A stretch of 64,000 nucleotides of DNA from the NCBI GenBank assembly GCA_047967505.1, contig CM106541.1; one strand, 5' to 3'. Under the pieces are notes generated by a model. It did not search any database, was not told where the DNA came from, and was given only the letters and a program-made list of their open reading frames with translations. Each line of letters opens with the position of its first letter. The first letter of the stretch is position 1. Position numbers and translations under genes: made by a program. Of the stretch, positions 57,706 through 64,000 are shown piece after piece. This DNA comes from Dipteris shenzhenensis. Taxonomy: Eukaryota > Polypodiophyta > Polypodiopsida > Gleicheniales.

Positions 57706-58421
57706 GGGATTTATAGAACTGTAGACTCATAATGTGGGATGAAAGATTTAGAATAAAGAATTGGTAGAGGCTGAGATGACTAGATTATCTGAAGTAACAG
57801 ATGCAAGACCGTAATGCGAGACATGTAAGACATGTAAGATAGTGAGTACATTGAAATCTATAAAATAAAATGATGGGATGCAAGACCGTAATGCGAGACA
57901 TTTGAGACATGTAAGACAGCACTTGATCAGTACATTGAAATCTATAAAATAAAATGATGGAAACAAGAATGATATAATTATTAGAATCTCATCATGAGAT
58001 ATTTTTTAAATATAATATAAGTTAGACTTGCTGATGCAAGACCGTAATGCGAGACATGTGAGATGATAGATTTTGAGTACATTCAAATCTATAAAATAAA
58101 GTGATGGAACATAAGAATGATCTAATTATTAGATTCTCATCATAAGATATTTATTGTATATAATAAATTAGACTTTCAAAAAAGTAAAACCGATTTAATA
58201 AATTTAGAGGGGTGAGTTGTTCATTGAGTGAAGTAAAAAATAAAAGACCATAATGTGAGACACATGAGATGATAGATTTTGAATCAGTTTAAATCTATGA
58301 AATAAAGTGATTAAAAACAAGAATAATATAATTAGACTCCCTTCTTTCGTCCATCCTAGTCCTTCTACAAGCACATTCTTTGTTTATCACTCTTAATTTA
58401 TCATCTCTCTACCCACCATGA
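57706..58421. repeat. AT-rich spacer with a dispersed repeat, four copies
   Basis: GCAAGACCGTAATGCGAGACAT with AAATCTATAAAATAAA(A/G)TGATGG downstream occurs near 57803, 57880, 58036 and (decayed) 58245. This spacer separates divergent paralogs A and B and could hold both promoters. Confidence 0.75.
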
Positions 58422-58751
58422 ATGTCCTTGGCATCGTCCGGAGATGTGGAGTCTGGAATCGACAGTCTCAAACAATGGATTGCTGACCAAGGAGCAAGGA
58501 GAGATGCAAGAATTCGACAAGGCTCTCCACTCACACGGATGGAGAGAGAGGAATTCGATGCATAGAGGCAGGCAGAGAGGGAGGAGACTCAAAAGATAGC
58601 AGAGAGCGAAAGACTTTTACAATGTATTATAAAAGCACGACAAGATCTCTTGGACTTCTTAAGCAACCTACGTTATCGAAGCACTCGGTATGGTCGATTT
58701 GATCGGGATGCTGAAAGAACAATAAAGGCCTCCCAAAGAGATTATAATTAA
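58422..58751 (+). CDS. Small coiled-coil protein, paralog B, with in-frame TAG
   Basis: ATG 58422 (MSLASSGDVESGIDSLKQWI, then PLTRMEREEFDA) meets TAG 58563-58565 after 47 codons. The same frame stays open for 61 codons (RQAEREETQKIAESERLLQC, LSNLRYRSTRYGRFDRDAER) to TAA 58749-58751. Shared features with paralog A are K-x-W-I-A, PLT-x-x-E, the position of the TAG and the YGRF motif. Function unknown. Confidence 0.4.
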
Positions 58752-58764
58752 ACAATCTGTGGCT

Positions 58765-59255
58765 GTTTGAATTTCTTCCTTCATTGTAATTATGTTGACG
58801 ATACGAAAGTTGAGTCCATGGAAGATTGGATTGTTGAGAAGATAAGAGATACTAATGATGAGATCTTCTAGTGTGATCTCGGCCTCTGTGGCCTATCCAG
58901 TGGCTATTTGAATTTCTTCCTTCATTGTAATTATGTTCACGATATGGAAGTGGAGCCTGTGGAAAATTGGATTGTTGAGAAGATAAGAGATACTAATGAT
59001 GAGATCTTCTAGTGTGATCTCAGCCTCTGTGGCCTGTCCATCACGATTGCTTGAATTTCTTCCTTCATTGTAATTATGTTGAGGATATGGACGTGGAGTC
59101 TGCGGCCTATCCATCATGATTGCTTGAATTTCTTCCTTCATTATAATTATGTTGAGGATATGGACATGGAGTCTATGGAAGATTGGATTGTTGAGAATGT
59201 AAGAGATACTAATTATGAGATCTTCTAGTGTGATCTTGGCCTCTATGGCTTGTAA
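58765..59255. repeat. ~141-bp tandem array
   Basis: GAATTTCTTCCTTCATTGTA recurs at about 58770, 58912, 59053 and 59126 (142, 141 and 73 bp apart). On the minus strand the units encode ITLEDLIISISYLLNNPIFH and NIITMKEEIQ, so the array may be duplicated exon sequence of the minus-strand locus to the right. Confidence 0.85.
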
Positions 59256-60936
59256 TAGTTTTATATTCTCTGCAACAAGTCTGGTAGGGCTGAGTAGATC
59301 ATATTAGAATTGCTAATACAATTTATTTTTTTAGAATTGCTAATACAATAATAATACAAATTAAATAAATATCATAAGTAAATATCCTAATGTATTGTAA
59401 CAATTAACATAAGTTTAAAAAACGCTATCATTAGTCAATACAAACAAGATAAAAATATTCAAGGACTCATGTTTCTTTCTACATGTTTTACAACTGAATA
59501 GAGTCTGATGATTCCTCTTGAGGCTATGATTCTCTAAGAGTACATTGAGTCTCTACTTCTTGTGTGGATGGTGTACATTGAGATTCTACTTCTGGTGCAA
59601 TCGGGATAGACTCAATCTCTTCCTCCTTTGCAAGATGTGATGTTGTAGATGCACATTGAGTCTCTACTTCTTGTGTAGGAAGAATGCATTGAGTCTCTAA
59701 TTCAAGTGGAGACTGTAATGCTTCTACTTGAGGCTGTGATGCAGAAGGAGACTGAATTGTCTCTTGTTTTTCTTTGGCTCCCTCAGGTTCTTCATTGAGT
59801 CCATCATGTTGTTTCCCAATGGTAGCAGTTAGGTAGTGAACAGTCTTAGCCATAAAATCTTGTAGCTCGAGCTTTGTATATGCTTCTATTGAGACATGTT
59901 CAAAAATTTCATTGAGGAACAACATGAAGTTGTAGGCAATTCTCTACCCACTACGAAACTTGTGTTTCCGCTCCACTACGAGGTGTGTGTGGAAATTTGG
60001 TTGGTCTTGATGCTCCTTGATTTTCATAATTGCAGATACTAACTTGTTTGCAAACTTGTCCATCATGACATATGACAAAGTGAATTTGTGTAGTAAATAG
60101 TAAGATGCATGTTCATAATGATATGATAAAAGAACACTAACTTGAACACCCCGTGAAAGCCTGAAAATGAATTGACAAACCAACAATGGTTGTCATCAAG
60201 ATCCCATACTATCAGGCTCCAATGTGAGCTACATCACCAATAAAGAGCGATAAGATTTATCACAATATTAAGTATTAATTGACACAATATTTCAAATAAA
60301 AGAGTAAAATAAAGATTGAGATGATACTTCTCATAATATGGCATTAAGACAACTAGCATGCCATCCAAGTCTAAAGGTTGTAGCATTGAACAAACATCAT
60401 CTACTGTCTTGTTGGTATCACTAAGTACAGCTGAAAGGAGAGAATCGAGCATACACATGCGATTCTGTAATGATCTAGGAAAGTGAGATATAACCGTACG
60501 TACTGCAGCAATAAATAAACAAATGTTAGAAGCAGATTGAATCGAATGATTGAAGTATCAAGCCAAGAGATGTTCATATCAAACCTGAGGATGGCCATCA
60601 TGACTTTGTCATTAGCCTCTTTCAAAGGGTCGGAGAGGATTGTAACTTCCTCGCTACCAAATGTCAAAACACGAGGTTGCTTGCTAATGATAACCCTAAC
60701 CTCAAAAAAGCTACCTCACGAAGACTATAGAAGAGGAGGGATGGACCCGAAAAAGCCAAGAGTCGGCAGCAGCGATCTATCGCAGACTTTCTTCCTTGAC
60801 ACCAGCCCTCATGAAATCCAAAGCCACTATCAAACGAGCTCCTCGAATCTCTTCTCAATCGTCCGGTGAAGTTGGTCCCATAGACAGCATACATAGCTCT
60901 AACCAATCGGTTGGACAGCTCAAGATTGGTAGGCAC
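59256..60936 (-). CDS. Unrecognised multi-exon minus-strand locus
   Basis: Open pieces with plausible splice sites include 60667-60580 (EEVTILSDPLKEANDKVMMA, donor GTTTGATATG) and 60478-60325 (MCMLDSLLSAVLSDTNKTVD, KPLDLDG-like LQPLDLDGMLVVLMPYYEK, donor GTATCATC). 60085-59944 reads MMDKFANKLVSAIMKIKEHQ. 59925-59524 reads IEAYTKLELQDFMAKTVHYL, then EVETQC repeats. About 59290-59060 reads AENIKLLQAIEAKITLEDLI. The frame at 60936-60664 (MPTNLELSNRLVRAMYAVYG) may be a first exon. No family recognised; it could be a real gene or a decayed one. Confidence 0.35.
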
Positions 60937-62955
60937 GCAGAGCTGCCCTTGGTGTTCCCCTTTTGGTTTCTCTCACAATGACAGCACGATGTATTACTTT
61001 TTTCTCGTCCCAGACATCAGCCTTTGGTATGGTACCATCCTGCCCCTAGTGCAGGGTGTCATCCAACTTCAGGATTCGATGTGTACACTTCAAGAGAATT
61101 GTGGGGATTACATGTGGAATGACAACGATTAGATGACAATCTTATGTACGAAGTGATTGTTTATTGAAATCACTTTCGGTTTGCAGGACTGTCACCACTT
61201 TGGACTGGGGGATGAAGCCTCGGGGGCGATCAGTGTGAGGAGAGGCTGTATAGCCTTGCAACATCAGGGTTGACCGAGGATGATAACATAAGGTCTATGG
61301 AAGCTCTGGCAAGCGATGACAAGGAGAGCGTGTCATGATGGACATTCCTAAGTGTATTTCAGCACACTCTAAAACCACGATGAATAGGTTGCTTTGCTTT
61401 TGAATCATGTTGTTATTGCTCAATTGATGAACACTTGTTTTGGGTGCTTTTCTACATATGGAAGTGTGGTTTTCAAGACCTAGCTGAGATGAGAGACACT
61501 GTGGTCCAAAATGCATGAAGTTGGACTCCACATTTTACGGCACTGGAGAAATTTCTACTCCATTGAGTACGACGAGAATAAGTTCTTTAGACACATGCAA
61601 GAAACCAAGCGCGAACACAAGGAGCGCCTCTTCATGCACATCCATAAAAATTTCAAGCCTGCCTTGACAGCACAGGAAGGCACAAAGCTTGCAAGCTGGA
61701 GGCATGTGTATCGGTATGCTTTCATGACACACGTTTTTTGGTGAGATGAATTTTTGTTTCAAAGTGGAGTGACTAACCTGGCGGGCTCATCATTTTGGAT
61801 GTGCCAGTTTCATGTCTACAGAAGTGGCAAATCAGGCCGTGAACCATTTTTTGGGTGAGTGCAAAGATTGGGCCACGATACATGATCCAGACGCATCAAT
61901 GTATGAGGAGTTCCAGTTGGATCAAAAGTCGCCGAAGGAAGTGTACAAAAAGTTCCCGCTATTCTTGGATTACCCTGAAGGGGAGCATTGACGAGAGGAG
62001 AAAGAAACGTACATGACGTACAACAAACTAAGGGGCCCCAAAGAACCACAAAAGCCATTGCCATCAAACTAGAAAACCTTGATTTTCAAGATAGGATTTG
62101 GCAAGCAAGGGAGAAAGGTAAGGGTGAAAACTTTCTTACTAGAGATTTAGATGGGAAAGAGATAAGGGCATAAATTTTCTTACTACATGTGGTTGGGACT
62201 AATGCAATAAAGAACCTTCTTAGTTGTAAGCAAATTTGTAAGGGAGAAAGCTAAAACTCACGAGTTGGAAACTCAACACTCTCCCTAGGTAAGGAAGGCC
62301 TCTTGGATACCATAGAGGACAGCTAAGATTGATAAATTAACATGTTTAGACTTCAAGAGCTGGGGGACTTTATGCACAAGTAAGAGTTAGACAAGTCACA
62401 AGATCTAGGTAACTAAGACGGGGCCAAATGTAAAGTGGATTCAAGATGATGATTGTCCATGTAATTTATTCTTAAATGTAGCAAAAACAAAAAAAGTACA
62501 TAGAAAACATTAATAGAATTCAAATGAAGGCAATGATAGCGATGGAAGAACCAAAAGCACTAGTAAAAATGTCCAATATTGACGTAAGGGATTGTAGCAG
62601 CAATTGATGTTTGATCAAGTCAAAGGGAGATAGAAAGCTCAAATCATGAATCACTACAAGACACAGGTCTCTTTTCGATGCTATCTACCAACGCTTCGCA
62701 GGCGTGGGCACAAAAGTTGTCGATATAGTTGGTGAGCAAGGAAGGTGTCGGTGTAGATGACAAAATTATAGTCAATATGAGTGTTATATGTACATCGGTA
62801 TAGACCAATGCACATACCCACAACTGACAATGCTTCCACCAATGCTTCCACTATCATCGCTAATATTGACTCTGGGTTAAAATTTTCATATAGACGTTTT
62901 TACAAAACGTCGTTTCCAAGCCTGGTTCCAAAAAATGATTTGACCACAAGTTTAG
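60937..62955 (+). other. Coding-like scraps, otherwise unrecognised
   Basis: 61511-61744 is open (HILRHWRNFYSIEYDENKFF, HKERLFMHIHKNFKPALTAQ) and is followed by broken frames to about 62080 (KETYMTYNKLRGPKEPQKPL). These look like a decayed protein of unknown family. 62170-62955 shows nothing recognisable. Confidence 0.3.
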
Positions 62956-62994
62956 TCATTTGAAAGATAAAAAATATAAGAGTATGTACATCAT

Positions 62995-64000
62995 CAATTG
63001 GTAGGTCTTGCTAATTACAACAATAGTGTGTTCCTTCCAAGAGGGCTTCCAATCAGGAAATCCCCGGAGCATTTCCTCTTTGTATGTAATAAAAGCTTTT
63101 AAGCCTTCTATTTCACCTTTGGATTTCTCATTGAATTCTTTTAGAGGAGCCCATGTTGGATGCATTTCTTTGCTCAGGATTAAAGTTAAGAGAGAGTAAG
63201 GTTCTTCAGGTTCCCATTTTGTATCAAGAGAATAGTGTTGCCATTGCATCATTGGTTTTTCATCCTTTAAGAAAAAGCGAAAATAGTGTGAAGTACTATG
63301 ACCTATCAGGGCATCACCACCTTTTTGTATGAAAGGTAGAATAAAGCACTTCTAATCATACATCCTCTCAACCATTGAGCATATTGTTCCTTCCTTACGG
63401 CGACCAACTTGCCTCCCACAATTTCTTATCAAGTCATCCATTGTCTCCATGTCCTTGTGTCTTAGTTCTCTTGAAATCATGCTAAATACCTGATCGATAT
63501 CCTCATGTGTGTACCCAACCAACAAAAACCCAACTTCAATCTCATTGAAGATTCTATGAGCGATTAGCATTGAGCAAAATGCAAAGAAGAGTACATTCTT
63601 ATTCTCTCATCTGCAATTGTCTGCTTGTACTCTCAAAGTTGCTAGTAGGTGACCTTTTTATGCATGTACATTGTGAATTGCCTTCATAACGGATGTTACA
63701 ACTTGATTGCTATCATGTAGATGCAAGGAATCAATCCATATGTCTGCAAAAAACTTAAATCCGTGCACTAACATTCCACATAGATGTGTCTTTAAAAAGT
63801 ATTTTCCTTATAGCTTAGGTGGAGTATTAACAAATCGAGGTAATGTTGTTGTATTTTGATCCATACCATCTACAATAACGCACATGTACTCATTTTGGTG
63901 AGAAATAGCTTGCTCCTTCCAAAATGCATATTTAATTCTAGAATGTCGAACAAGTTCATGATGAAATTCTCTCTTTTTTTTGTAAGCTTCTTTTTGTTCT
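62995..64000 (-). pseudogene. Transposase-like protein (DUF7869-type?), runs off right edge
   Basis: From the right edge the minus strand reads VRHSRIKYAFWKEQAISHQN, then MCVIVDGMDQ near 63875 and LRVQADNCR near 63625. IFNEIEVGFLLVGYTHEDID follows near 63530, then QVFSMISRELRHKDMETMDD, and near 63180 EPEEPYSLL... IEGLKAFITYKEEMLRGFPD. The VDGMDQ, QADN and VGxTHEDIDQxFS motifs match a family of large plant and protist proteins I recall as DUF7869 and believe to be transposon-derived; both points are from memory. Stops at 63810 and 63615 and a gap near 63350 show decay or introns. Confidence 0.5.

Overview
This window is nuclear DNA of a land plant with a large, repeat-rich genome. The evidence is a chloroplast protein gene with many introns, a plant-type RING E3 ligase, LTR retrotransposons primed by initiator tRNA-Met (primer site TGGTATCAGAGC), plant hAT transposases, long introns and many GA/CT microsatellites. 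Only two genes look clearly intact in 64 kb. That density, plus several uncharacterised transposase-like families, suggests a fern, lycophyte or gymnosperm rather than a compact angiosperm. This taxonomic guess is inference.

Left part (1-10.6 kb): a decayed Ty3/gypsy chromovirus end (1-~2.2 kb), then an old minus-strand Ty1/copia relic (~2.33-10.3 kb) split by a 5'-truncated LINE (3.1-3.65 kb) and by a complete younger copia element (3809-10029, target duplication AAGCC).

Gene 1 (10.6-26.1 kb): the 3' six exons of a RETICULATA-RELATED 5/6-type chloroplast protein (ChaN/DUF399 plus DUF3411), plus strand. One 13.1 kb phase-0 intron holds a gutted gypsy element (11305-14271, duplication TCCCA), a broken hAT (14.6-~21.27 kb) and a second hAT inserted into it (16498-19907, duplication AACCAACT), plus retroelement scraps.

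Middle (26-48 kb): gene-poor AT-rich DNA with a solo-LTR candidate, a long-arm MITE, a SINE head, tandem repeats, a very divergent histone H3-like locus with its own TATA box (35.0-35.8 kb), and two related copies of an uncharacterised coiled-coil/zinc-motif protein (36-41.3 kb) with a plus-strand ORF between them.

Right part (48-64 kb): gene 2, an RIE1/At4g11680-like RING-H2 membrane E3 ligase (~48.68-49.98 kb). A decayed gene at 52.2-54.4 kb combines a ParB-like DGNH region with a beta-class DNA methyltransferase-like region; this is the most unusual locus here. There follow a 248-bp tandem array, a GA/CT foldback, a divergent pair of small paralogs that share a TAG stop at the same position, an unrecognised multi-exon minus-strand locus, and a minus-strand transposase-like gene running off the right edge.

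Nonsense codons in the transposons are nearly all explainable as C-to-T or G-to-A changes (CAG to TAG, CGA to TGA, TGG to TAG), as expected for methylated, decaying elements.
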